A stretch of DNA of 64,000 nucleotides from contig CM082591.2 in NCBI GenBank assembly GCA_040954595.2, positions 7,254,001 to 7,318,000 of the forward strand, written 5' to 3'. Below are positions 43,214-53,700 of this stretch, piece after piece (within the stretch, counting starts at the first letter, position 1; each line of letters begins with the position of its first letter). The position numbers and the translations under genes are program-made. The notes below the pieces were generated by a model, which was given only the letters and a program-made list of their open reading frames with translations, was not told where the DNA came from and did no database searches. Origin of the DNA: Balanoglossus misakiensis (Eukaryota > Hemichordata).

Positions 43214-45624
43214 ATTTATTGAAACAACTGGGCTCGCGCAGGACTGAAAAAAGGTCCGGTTTGGAATATTTAAATTTGCTTGTGGCAGAGACTATAGTGG
43301 CTATTGGTCAGACCCCCTAGCTAGGCTAGAATTATCCACTCCAAGTCTCTGCGTGGAGAATGGTCATTTGAGTGACTGATGTGTCATATTTGGAATTACT
43401 AAGTCTGTATACCTACCACTGAAATTCGTAAATTATTCTGCGAAAGTCAGAGAATGCCTGCCTTAATTTTGTTTTAAAGCTAATAAGCTGTGTCTAATTT
43501 TAAAGTTCTCATATTAGTTGCAAACTTTACCGCATCTCGGGAGTTTTGTTTTTTCATCACAAAACTTGGCAAACAATGACCCTTGAAAAACATACATACA
43601 CATTGTGAAAACAATTCGAACATTTAAAAAGGGCAAGGATAAACATGGAACATCAATCGACTCATATCGTTTAAAAGCTGAATGTTTGTGCCTGTTCGAC
43701 CTGCAAACCTTAAAAAGTGTATGAGGGGGAAGTTAAACAAACTTTGGTGATAAATCATGGATGTTGACGGATTGATTGAACAAGCTTTACGAAGTACCTG
43801 TTAATTATACAAAAAAACATTGCTAATTTCTAACAGGAGCGCAGATTATATTGGAACTGCCTTGAAATAGTCTTTTCGTGCAATTGTTTATTTTCAAAGG
43901 ACAGATAGGCAGCCAACCAAAGAAAAATGTTAGAACGCTTTAAATGAATGAATTTCCCTGATGCCAATTTCCTTTAAAAATACAAACACTGCTCTTTCTC
44001 ACTACAAAATACGTGTTGGCATCCCATTTAAATGTATTATCAAAAATGGAGCCCAGGTATGTGTAAGTCGGGATAATTTCTACTTGATTTTTATAATGGT
44101 CTACTTGCGCATTCGTTCAGGTTACTCAAGAAGTTTCTATAAATGTATTTAAAATAAGAAGCTTAACATCTTCCACACCAGTTCTTTTCTAAAACGCACA
44201 TCAAAGGGATAGATCGGAAGACTTTAGTTTTATCCAGTGTTTTCAGGAGAATAGACATTAATGCAATGGAGTTGGAAACCAATTAATTGTTTGTAATTAT
44301 ACTTTTATTTGGAATTTGAACAAAGGAGGGAATGATAAAAGTGTGAACAGAGATTTGAGGAAAGTTGAAAGATCTCGTTCAGCTGATCAGAACATTATTT
44401 TGAGGCGAATCACAAATGCGATCTGGGGACCAGAGTTTTTATTTAATTTCAGTAGTTTAAGGGTTATAGCAACCATTTCATTGGTTATGACTACCTGTAG
44501 GTCACATATAGTAGGATTGTTCACAATTATGAAATCGACGACTTATCTAAGGTGTTACTGGAATATTTACTAGCAATAGTTTTACATCATATTTTGTAGA
44601 GATTGCATAAACTCGGCTCCATATGGATGTATAGAAAGGTAACAGGAAGTTCAGCATTCTTATCATTTCAACATTGGTGTAATTACATTTGGCATCATTG
44701 TTGAAAAATATAGCCTGAGTTGTGTTTAATGACAAAATGCTCATGCCTATATGACTGCCACCAAAGAAAGCCTGTTTCATCAGTAATGTTAGTCTCTGTT
44801 GTAATGAAACAGTTTCCTTCCCATGGTTTGTATAGGAATATGAGACTGTAGGTGTGTCCTGAATTTTAATAATGGTGCTAACTTTATTCATTATATCACT
44901 GTCTAAAATTTTGCCAATGTTTATTCTGTCCATCCTTTGTAAACAAATCTTAAAATCACAGAAAAAAACCTCATGTTGACTACTGAGACATTCTGGTCGA
45001 ACATTTGAATAGGTGTATCTTTGTCCGAGATACAGGATAATGGATATGTATACGGGTGTTTCAGGATTTCATACACTCATTTGGAAACACACAAATATGA
45101 TCAGAACAATGTCTAGTACATTTTATGTTGATAAAAATACTTGCAACATATTAGTCAATATTCTTTGAGGCCGACCAGCTGGCCAAGCGTAGTGTGTAGT
45201 ACTGTACTCTGACATAAGACATACCGGCAGGCAACCACTGTATAACTAAATTTTCTATTGTGGTCAAAATGACCACCAGTTTCCACATGACTAGTACACA
45301 GTTAGAAGTGTCAGTGTCACATGAATTGTATAATGTGGCGATATTTGCGGGCTACCGATTTTGGGTTTGGGGATACCAACTTTCAGAAATGGTAGCCCAA
45401 GTGGGATACCAATCAAAAAAATTAAAATTCGAGCCCTGAGTTATCATTGACATTTTAACATATTTCTCCCAAGAACACTTTTGATGGATCAGTTCAAACC
45501 TAAACTTTACAAATACCATAATGCTGCTAGTAACTGTGGTCTGCACACTGCAAATATTTGATAAGATAACAAGGTACCAAAAATAGATTGTGATCACACA
45601 CCTTTAAGTAATGATAACAGAATT

Positions 45625-46275
45625 TAGGTTAAGGTTTAGCTATTCTGTCCATTATATTTGGACATGGTGTTAATGTACCCTATAGTATAGTTAACATTTA
45701 AACCATACATATTGCTGCGGTGTGACCTCCTTTGACCTTCCAGGCTCCACTGCCCTTCCACAGTATCAATCTGTCAATCATAGAATAACTGTACATGTAT
45801 ATAACTACATGTTATGGCCATGGCAACAAACTTCACACTGAACCAATGTCACTCTCATAATTTTTGGAGTTATTTTCCACATTTTGAAGAAAAATTAAGA
45901 ACAGAAATTAATTGTAGGTGCAGTCGCTACATGTACTGAGTGTTGACAAAATAAATTAAGGCTGTTTTGAATTATTTTTACAGTTTATTTTGAGGGATTT
46001 TGAGACAAGACTGTTTGAAATTGAATGCATTCCGTCAACTTGGTATGTACACAATCAAAACTTTGGTTCTTTTCGGAAAAACAATATTTCAGTCTACAGT
46101 CGCTTCATGTAACAAGTATGAATAATCCAAATTTGAATCGTTTTGGAGAATTTTTACTCGTTTTTTCATGAAGTTTGACATGGAGCTGTCTGAAAGTTAT
46201 GATGAGCGGTCCACTTTCCATCAGATTTCCGTTGCATCCGAAAGGATGAAGGCGATTTATCAATTTATGTGTGAA
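45625..46275 (+). repeat. Gene-flank repeat: receptor 5' flank joined to receptor 3' flank (unit B)
   Basis: This is the counterpart of 11290-11965. Its left part matches the upstream region 48340-48500 and its right part (about 45812-46275) matches the gene's 3' flank at 59818-60310. It is shared by both units, so the event predates their duplication. Confidence 0.65.
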
Positions 46276-46299
46276 AATAATTCTACTGGCACTTGTTGT

Positions 46300-47057
46300 A
46301 TATGTAATAACCCAGGGTACACTGTAACACTCGCTGAGCTTGATCTGCATCTTGTAAGAAGATGCACGAAGTTGGGATCCAGCAAATTTCCTGATGAAGC
46401 ACCAATCGCCATCAATGGCGACAACCAAGTATCGGCTACGAGCATGTGATTATCTGCATACAAATACACTAATTCGCCAACCTTGATGTCATTCTGGTGG
46501 GCAGTTTTGTTTTTGGACTTGGATAGCTGGCTGTTCGTGTTGTTTGCTAATCAGTTCACGATCAGAAAGTGGGATCTGGTCATTGGTGAACTGGTTTCAC
46601 TGCGTCAGCATTTCCCGGGCAGATAAACCACGGCTCCTAATGCGTGAGTGGAGGCGTGCTGTAGCTATAGCCAGGTTAAGCGGACTGACAGAATCGCCAC
46701 CAGGTTCTTGGCGAAGGAGCTCTAATCTTCCAGTTCATAGATGGCTTTTTCTGCAACTGGGTTTTTGTTGGGGTTCTTTATGCAGCCTATCTCGATGCAT
46801 ATGCGCAAATGGTGGAGAGTTTCATCATTGCGGAGGGCCAAGAATCCTGGTGCGGGGTCAATGCGAATGATGGCGTGTGAGCCGTCTAGTGGACGTAGCT
46901 CTATGCACATACGTGCAAGGCTGTCGCGAAGTGTAACATGGTTTTCATTCTCGATGATGCATGATTGTTGATGTGTAAGAAGTTGTAGTTTCTCTGAGGA
47001 CAAGGATGAGTTGTCGACTGCGCTTGAGGACATCAGCCGCGTAGTTAATACCAACAA
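46300..47057 (-). pseudogene. LTR-retrotransposon integrase C-terminal fragment (unit B)
   Basis: This copy keeps a longer core reading frame (46722-47057) with LRDSLARMCIELRPLDGSHA, then IRIDPAPGFLALRNDETLHH and KNPNKNPVAEKAIYELED. In unit A the middle of this segment is deleted near 12530. The IRIDPAPGF block holds a catalytic-region Asp. The C-terminal tail (46105-46428 minus) is in another frame. Confidence 0.68.
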
Positions 47058-47082
47058 CTTCTGGGGGTCTTCTGTTGTTTGC

Positions 47083-47244
47083 TCAGCTAGGCTGTTGGGC
47101 AGTTTCTTTAAGGAGGCGCATGTGTGGCGTTTGGCCGTTTTGTACGAAGCGCTCCCATTGTTCTCTCAGTCCTTTGCTTTTCGGAAATCTATGTACACTA
47201 CAGATAGTGTTTTTACAGCCCCCGACGATGCATCGTTTGACCAT
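47083..47244 (-). CDS. THAP-type zinc-finger N-terminal exon (unit B)
   Basis: This 53-codon duplicate of the unit A exon has the same length and an intact frame: MVKRCIVGGCKNT then SVHRFPKSKGLREQWERFV. Substitutions such as KQC to KRC leave the Cys pair, FP and Trp untouched. As in unit A the second Cys/His pair is missing and no downstream exon is recognised. Confidence 0.55.
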   Translation of the reverse strand: MVKRCIVGGCKNTICSVHRFPKSKGLREQWERFVQNGQTPHMRLLKETAQQPS

Positions 47245-47328
47245 AGTGATGGAAACTCGGGACTCTCGCTTTGGGCTAGGCTGTGCAACGATATCACTGT
47301 TTACATACTGGCAACGACTTCCCCCAAT

Positions 47329-47336
47329 GACGTCAT
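47329..47336. promoter_or_regulatory. CRE-type palindrome TGACGTCA upstream of the THAP exon (unit B)
   Basis: This is the conserved counterpart of the unit A site, 85 bp upstream of the THAP start codon. Confidence 0.35.
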
Positions 47337-47534
47337 GTCACGTGGTCTATACGCGGCAAATACATATTGAGATTTTTTCTGAGGGACATGAATTTCGACG
47401 ATTTTATTAATAAATCATTAATTATAGAAAACCATAGCCAAAATATAATGTCTTGATTTGGATAAAATGGTTATTTTACTAAATGAATGTTTAACACTCA
47501 AATGAAATAAAAATAGGTGTAATAATTCCTTTAA

Positions 47535-48329
47535 GATGGATCCCTGGGATCTTTTTGCCCGTTGCTATGGGCCTTTATAGGACATTACACCCCGATTTGG
47601 ACTAAGCCGTTTTCAGAGTCTAACAAGGGGCTGGTAACTAGTTGAAAATCTGCACGATTGTGAGCACGCGCCCCCTGACGCCATTGATATGCAAATTAGT
47701 TAGGTCAAATTTCAAAAGCCTAAGGCTTTTTATTCCGTGACCTCAAAAACGAACTTGATATGTATTCATTAGTTGCTTGAACCAGGGAAGATCGTGACGG
47801 ATTTTGTTTTCGAATATTATCGTTGTATCCTACGATTTCAGCATACCCGTACCACACCTGAAAAAGTCATCGATTTTGGGTGTTTTTGGACGCACTCTTC
47901 CACTGGTATCGCTTCTTAGCACGACGAAAACCGAAAAAACAATCCGTCACACTGTGCGGAAGTGCGTTCTCAACAAGCAGGTCAAATTTGGCTGGCCTAC
48001 GTCGCCTATGAAAAAAGCCTTAGGGATTTTCGTGAACGGTACAAAATCTCTGTGTACAAAACATTGGATTTTTAGCGTTCGATCCAGTTACTGTGGTTAC
48101 AGGACGCGCACGCTATCGCTGACCGCTGCTTTGCCGTATTAGCGTGGCGGCCTATGGCCGGGCGGTAGCTGCCGTAAACATACTCGGACAGGGGGTGTGC
48201 ACACAATCGTGCGTATTTTTAACTAGTTACAAGCCCCTTGTCGGACGTTCATAACGGTTTCGATCAAAATTGAGTGTAGTGTCCTATAAAGGCCCATAGC
48301 AACGAGCAAAAAGATCCCAGGGACCCATC
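47535..48329. mobile_element. 795-bp TTAA-flanked MITE
   Basis: The element is present only in unit B, between TTAA at 47531-47534 and 48330-48333. Unit A has the empty site with a single TTAA at 13211-13214 inside otherwise matching sequence. The terminal inverted repeats are about 145 bp and imperfect, starting GATGGRTCCCTGGGATC. TTAA duplication points to piggyBac or Kolobok mobilisation. The 112-aa frame inside (47804-48142) matches nothing and is probably chance. Confidence 0.88.
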
Positions 48330-48339
48330 TTAAGCTCCA

Positions 48340-48637
48340 ACTATTCTGTCAATCACAGTAGGACATGATGCAACATGCAGACTATGGATAATATTTAATC
48401 CTTCATGTTGTGGCCTGGCTTTACACTGACTGTGACCTCATTTGACCTCTAGGGAGCTGCTTTACAATCATGTCATATCACGTAGTATACCGGTAGAGTA
48501 CGCAGTCATGAATATGTCACAATACTAATTACATACTGTCAAGTTTTCCCTGAAAAAAATTTCACCATCACCTACCGGTACATCAGTATTATACCGTACT
48601 GTATACTGGTATACTTCTTCCCATCAGGAATGTAATT
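48340..48637 (+). other. Upstream region of copy B, after the MITE
   Basis: This matches 13215-13518 and carries several TACCGGTA-like words and a pyrimidine-rich stretch ending in AG (48627) before the start. The start-stop ATGTAA is at 48630-48635. The MITE therefore lies about 310 bp upstream of the start codon. No TATA box is convincing. Confidence 0.45.
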
Positions 48638-50771
48638 ATGTCAGAACCATCTGCAGCACTGGTTGTATTGAAATCATGGGACAAGGAGGCAAAGACCTCC
48701 CAACCAACTCAAGCTATAATCAAACATCTCAAAGAAAACACACTCCAGTCTGAGAACATTTCTGAATTCCACTGTACTACCCTTGAAGTTGAAGTGAGTG
48801 AAGAACAAAAGAAAGATGCAAAGAGTGTGAATGTCACTTTGATCCCAGCCAAAAGAAACAAGTGGTTGGATTCAAAGAAAGATCCACCTGGAGAACACTG
48901 GCTTGTTCACCATGGTACATACTTCTCAGGATTGAAGAAACTGAAAAACATCCAACATGTAGTCGGATATTCTCCACAGACACACAAAGCAGCCGCAGCA
49001 ATTCAAGAAAGTCTCTTCCCTGAAGCCAAACTTCATCAACTCCAACTTCCCAATCCACCACCTGTGGCAGCATTAATGGTCATGCAAACCTGGCAGACAG
49101 AATCAGAAGATCAGACAACAACACCAACTCATCAGCTTGTCACTGAATTTCGAGAAGAAAAACTGAAGCCAGATGAAGTTTCTGAATTCCACTGTACTAC
49201 CCTTGAAGTTGAAGTGAGTGAAGAACAAAAGAAAGATGCAGAGAGTGTTGATGCTACTTTGATCCCAGCTATAAGAGACAAGAGGATGGATCCTCATGAA
49301 GACCCCCCTGGAGTAAACTGGCTTGTTAACCATGATACATACTTCCCTAGACTGAAGGAACTGACAAACATCCAACATGTAGTCGGATATTCTCCAAAGA
49401 CACAGAATGCAGCCAAAGCAATCCACGAAAGTCTCTTCCCTGAAGCCAAACTTCATCAACTCCATCTTCCAGATCCACCTCCTGGAGTATTATTTGTGTA
49501 TGACGACTGGAACAAAGAAGATTGTGGCTTGACTGGGTTTCACAGAACTCTCGTACAAGATTTCTGTGCAAGAAAAGTCAAAGAAGAAACACCTGTTAAC
49601 GCCTACTCCACATTTGTTGGTGTCAAAGTCAGTGACGACCAGAAGGCAGATGCTGCCAAGTGTCGGGTTAAATTGATTCCAGCACAACAAGAAGAAGACA
49701 GAACTGCAGAGCCAGAAGAAGATCAGCCACATTTAAAATGGTTAACGAAATATCATGAAACCTACTACCCTCACCTCAGACAGCTACAAAACATCAAGTA
49801 TGTTGTCGGTTATGCTCCAAGAACTGGATTTGCTGCTGCAAATATCAGAAAGAAATTGTTTCCTGATGCAAAACTTGTAATGATCAACCATGCCTATGAA
49901 GAACGCAACTGTCTGTTGAAACAACCAAAAGGGAAGTTTAGTGAAATGATGCTGAAGCTGGCCAGTGAAGCTGATATCATATTCTCAATTGGTCCAAGCA
50001 TGTTCGCACACTTTGAAAACCAATACCGAGCAGAATTTTCTGGAAAGCAACTTTTCAAGATCCCTCATGAAGAGATTTTCCCCAGACCTGCAGAAGTCTT
50101 TTTCAGAAAAGACACAACCATACCAGACAAAGTCACTACACACAACATACTGACGTATGGCCAAATTGATACACAAGAAGCCTTGGACAGGTGTCAGACA
50201 CTGGCAGCTGCTATTGGAAGTGCAACCAATAAGCTGAAAGATGTTTCCCACAAACCTCCTAAGTGGTCAATACAAGGAGCTTCTCCACAAGCAGGTGAGG
50301 CTGAACTGGAGCATCTTCAAGACCAGATGAAGAGTAGTCATGTCACCCCTACACTCTACTCAGGTTACTCAGCAAGCACTTTGCCAACATCACTTCAACA
50401 ATCTCACAGTTGTCTTCCTGTCTCTGTCTACAAGGACTATCCGTATAGCGGTTTAGAATCTATAGCAGTTGGACTACCAACCTATCCTGATGAATATTCC
50501 CAGCTTGGGGAGTTAGTCAAGGAATACTTTCCATACCACGCAGAAAAATGTGTAGTGTCACACTCATCTGATAAGATTTCAGAGAAGATAATATGGAGTG
50601 TCAAGAAGACCAGGTTAGCTTTTGAAGAAGCTAAGGAGCTGAAGAAGGCTTTCATGGAGAGTGAAGATGTTGATAAGAGTTATGCCACATTTGCCAGTTT
50701 GTTGACACCAGACCGAATGAGGGAACAAGAAGGAGTTGATCCATGTGGCAAGGACACAAGAAATACAGCAG
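48638..50771 (+). CDS. Exon 1, copy B: three GT-B-like modules and GT4-like C-domain
   Basis: This exon encodes 711 codons, 133 fewer than copy A, which is one module. Module 1 begins like A-module 1 (ALVVLKSWDKEAKTSQ) but from VTLIPAKRNKWLD onward resembles A-module 3. Module 2 begins like A-module 2 (MVMQTWQTESEDQTTTP) but has the A-module-1 centre (ESVDATLIPA, DPHEDPPGV). The last module keeps GLTGFHRTL and the GT4-like half keeps SIGPSM, EIFPRP and YKDYPYSGLESIAVGLP, again with Lys at the first Glu position of EX7E. Confidence 0.85.
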
Positions 50772-53700
50772 GTAGGAGACAATTTCAAAATTATTATTAA
50801 AAACAACTTTCTTGGTGGCGACTGTTGACATGGTTCAATTGTTCCCAGACTTAAGGATGTACGTTCAGTAAAATTGAAAGTATTGTCATTTTTTGTAATT
50901 GTGGATTTTTGGATTTTCCTTTGTATGTATAATGAAAATCCGTAATAAAATATAGGGGTCACCGCACTTGTTTATGAAATACAGAGCTATGAATTTGGTC
51001 GATAATAGAAGAAATATGCTGACTCAGCATTTTTCACCAATGGTTTGTTTATGGGCAAAATTTTTAACACAATTTATCTCAAAATAGAGCGCGGTGACCC
51101 CTATATTTTATTTGACCAATGAATTTATATTTGCTCGACTGAGCTATGTGTAAAATTTCGTGAAAATGACAATAGTAGAAGTTTGTTTTCTGGCGATTAT
51201 CAATGTAATCCTATGGGAAAAAGTCGGGTGCGCGCAGTGTTTCCGGTTAATGTTCTACACGTACATCCTTAAAGCAAAGGACATTGACCCATTGACTTTT
51301 CAATGGCCATCTGCGTACAGTATTGCATTTCTAACTGTTGTGCTTAGTACCCGTACTTAGTTTAGAGCAAGTGAGGTTATATATTGTTGATTTTCCCACA
51401 ATACATATTTTGGAAGCCCTACAAATTTAAGGTTTTTTCTTGGGAGACGGAGTTTAACAAAAACCGTATGACTTATGGTTTTCCAGGGTGGCGATAAATT
51501 AAGCGTACTTATTTTGTCTTAGGTTGAGTTTAATATTGCCCAATTTCCTAAAATCTTCAGATCATCATGCCGACACAACAATTCAAGTTCATGCCCAACT
51601 GGATGAAAATGCCTATCAGCAACATCGAGCAGAAAATGTGGGCCAGAATGAGGAAAGGCAACGGGCAGCATCTACAGCTTGGAACAACTGCAAACAACAG
51701 TTGAATAGAAGAGCATCTGATGTGGTATCCAACGGTGATGACACTGAGAAAGTCAAGAAAGTCTACACTGAGACTTTGGGTGAAGTGGAAATAACCAGTA
51801 TGAAATCAGGGTCTCTGCAAATCACAGCCAACATGTATAGACTTTATAATCTCTACAGATTGCGGGGAAGCTGTCTTGAAGATTCAAGAAGTTTAGCCAA
51901 GGCATTAGAACCAATCTTGATGACAGATGAAATGACAGAGGCCAACAAAGCTGGAATTCCACTGAAGTTGATAACTACATATGACCAAGCCAGGTTTGAT
52001 GAACTGGAACTATTCTTTCTGAACAGTAAGTTTTTCTTGTCAGATGAGATGATTTGCCATAAAACTATATTGATACAACCAAGAAACAATACAAATTCAA
52101 AGAATAAGAGAGTGTGGATTGATCACTTGGAGGAAGGAGAAAATTATACTTAATACCGAATTAACACAGGTGACGGATTAAGATTATTATGTTATTTTAC
52201 ATTTCTATAAAATGAAACTTGTTAGAGCTGTGACTCATGACTCATATAAGATAATTTAAGTTTCATGCATTGCAAATTTTTTTTAACCCCAAGAAACTTT
52301 CAGAGAAATAAAATTATGCAAATCAAAATCCATTGAATATTTTACTAACTTTCAGGAGATGGTGGGGGAATAGGACCATTGAAATTATATGGTGACAGCG
52401 TAGAAGAGGGAAGTGTTGATGAAATACTGAATCAGGTATGCTTAGATGTTAGTTGTAATGCCCAGCATTTAGCTTATCAATGCAACATATATGTGTATCA
52501 GCACTGTTATGATGCAAAATTTGAATTCAAGTCCGGACTAGAATTTATTTGTCAACAATAACAATGGTTGTTACACACATACAGGACATCTTGACAAGCT
52601 GAGTACTGAGTACCTTGCTGTTTGTAGAAGGACAAGATATTGCATTTGGTACACAGAACAAAAATACCGAAAATGAAGCCAGTTTTACAGCTAATGTCCC
52701 TACAACACATGTAGCTATGTTCAACAGCATACTTTGTCCACAACTTCACACACGCAGGGAAATTTCCAAATAGTAAATAAGTCGTTACTATTTTCAGTGA
52801 CGTTTACATGTTGATTGATGTCTAGCTGATATGGCTGTGAGAAGGATATTGTAATTGTTTGGCTGTTTCTCTCTGGGAACTCTTAACAACATCACTGGGA
52901 TAAACTCTTTCATGGCTCAAATATTTGATATCCACTATGACTGTCTATTGAAATTCATCTAGATTTGGATTTGATATATTCATTTGTTTCAATTTTAGAT
53001 TGAGAGAACACGCCTGACTTCACCAGGGAAGGAAACAGAAAAAGATTCTGACATTGAAGAGGCTGCCATGAAACAAAGTGAGTGATTTAATTTGGTCAAG
53101 AACTGGTCATTTATGGGATTCTAGTCCACATTGCATGGTTAATCTTTTAACTTCTCTGATCCAGATATGAATAATAATAAAACAAAACAACAGCAGATAT
53201 TTTGGTTGGAACACATTGGCCACAATTTTGAAAGGAATAATGATACATTACATTTGCATGCTGCACTTAAGGTGTCATAAAAATTCAGAAATTTTAATTG
53301 ATGTTTGTGTTAACTTTCCGACTGTCACAAATGCCAGATCGGGACAAGTGAAATCTTTAAAAAGTTTGTTGAAAGCTATATCCAAATCGACACAATTTTG
53401 ATTAATATAATGCCCTGACTTTTTTTAACCACAGGGATGACGTAAGAATGTTTTTGTTGTAGTCATATCTGGTTATGGGTTGTCCAGTAAAAATAATATT
53501 CTACACTGTGCACCATTTGTTGTTTCTGCATCACCAGCTTGATCTGATAAGGGCCGGATGTGCCAAGACTAAAACCTGATTTTGTGTATCAAGGCAATTC
53601 CCAGCAAACTATAATGGCTCTAACAACGTTTATAACAAAGAATTAGGCTGGGAGTGTGTTGACACACACATGATATGTCTTAGAAATAGTTCGAAACAGA

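Larger units (their letters stand above)
40862..43362. mobile_element. 2.5-kb TIR DNA transposon with RecQ-type helicase remnant and 9-bp target duplication
   Basis: The target duplication GTCATTTGA is at 40853-40861 and 43363-43371. The ends are imperfect inverted repeats of about 80-90 bp, starting CATTCTCCAMGCAGAGACT and including GACCAATAGCC. GCAGAGACT recurs inverted about 50 bp further in at each end, giving four copies that may be transposase sites. Inside, a helicase frame reads inward from the left (41132-41770), a Cys-rich frame reads inward from the right (42880-43213), and a LINE 3' fragment lies between (42350-42890). I see no recognisable transposase, so the superfamily is open. 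The duplication length suits MULE-like elements. Confidence 0.8.
39150..45397. other. Unit-B-specific segment of about 6.2 kb
   Basis: Units A and B are collinear up to TTAA (10896-10899 / 39150-39153) and again from AAGTGGGAT (about 11055 / 45398). Between these points unit B carries extra DNA with nested mobile elements at 39420-39875 and 40862-43362. The first 80 bp are the reverse complement of the short unit-A segment at the same place. The stretch 43372-45330 holds no gene I recognise. Its longest frame (44547-44933, minus, 128 aa) contains DTPTVSYSYTN and has no identified family. Confidence 0.75.

Noticed and set aside
44547-44933. A 128-aa minus-strand frame in the unit-B-specific segment
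   Set aside because: DTPTVSYSYTN vaguely recalls phrases in uncharacterised invertebrate transposon proteins, but I cannot support any family and it has no second copy here.
47804-48142. A 112-aa plus-strand frame
   Set aside because: It is inside the 795-bp TTAA MITE absent from unit A, with no transposase motif.
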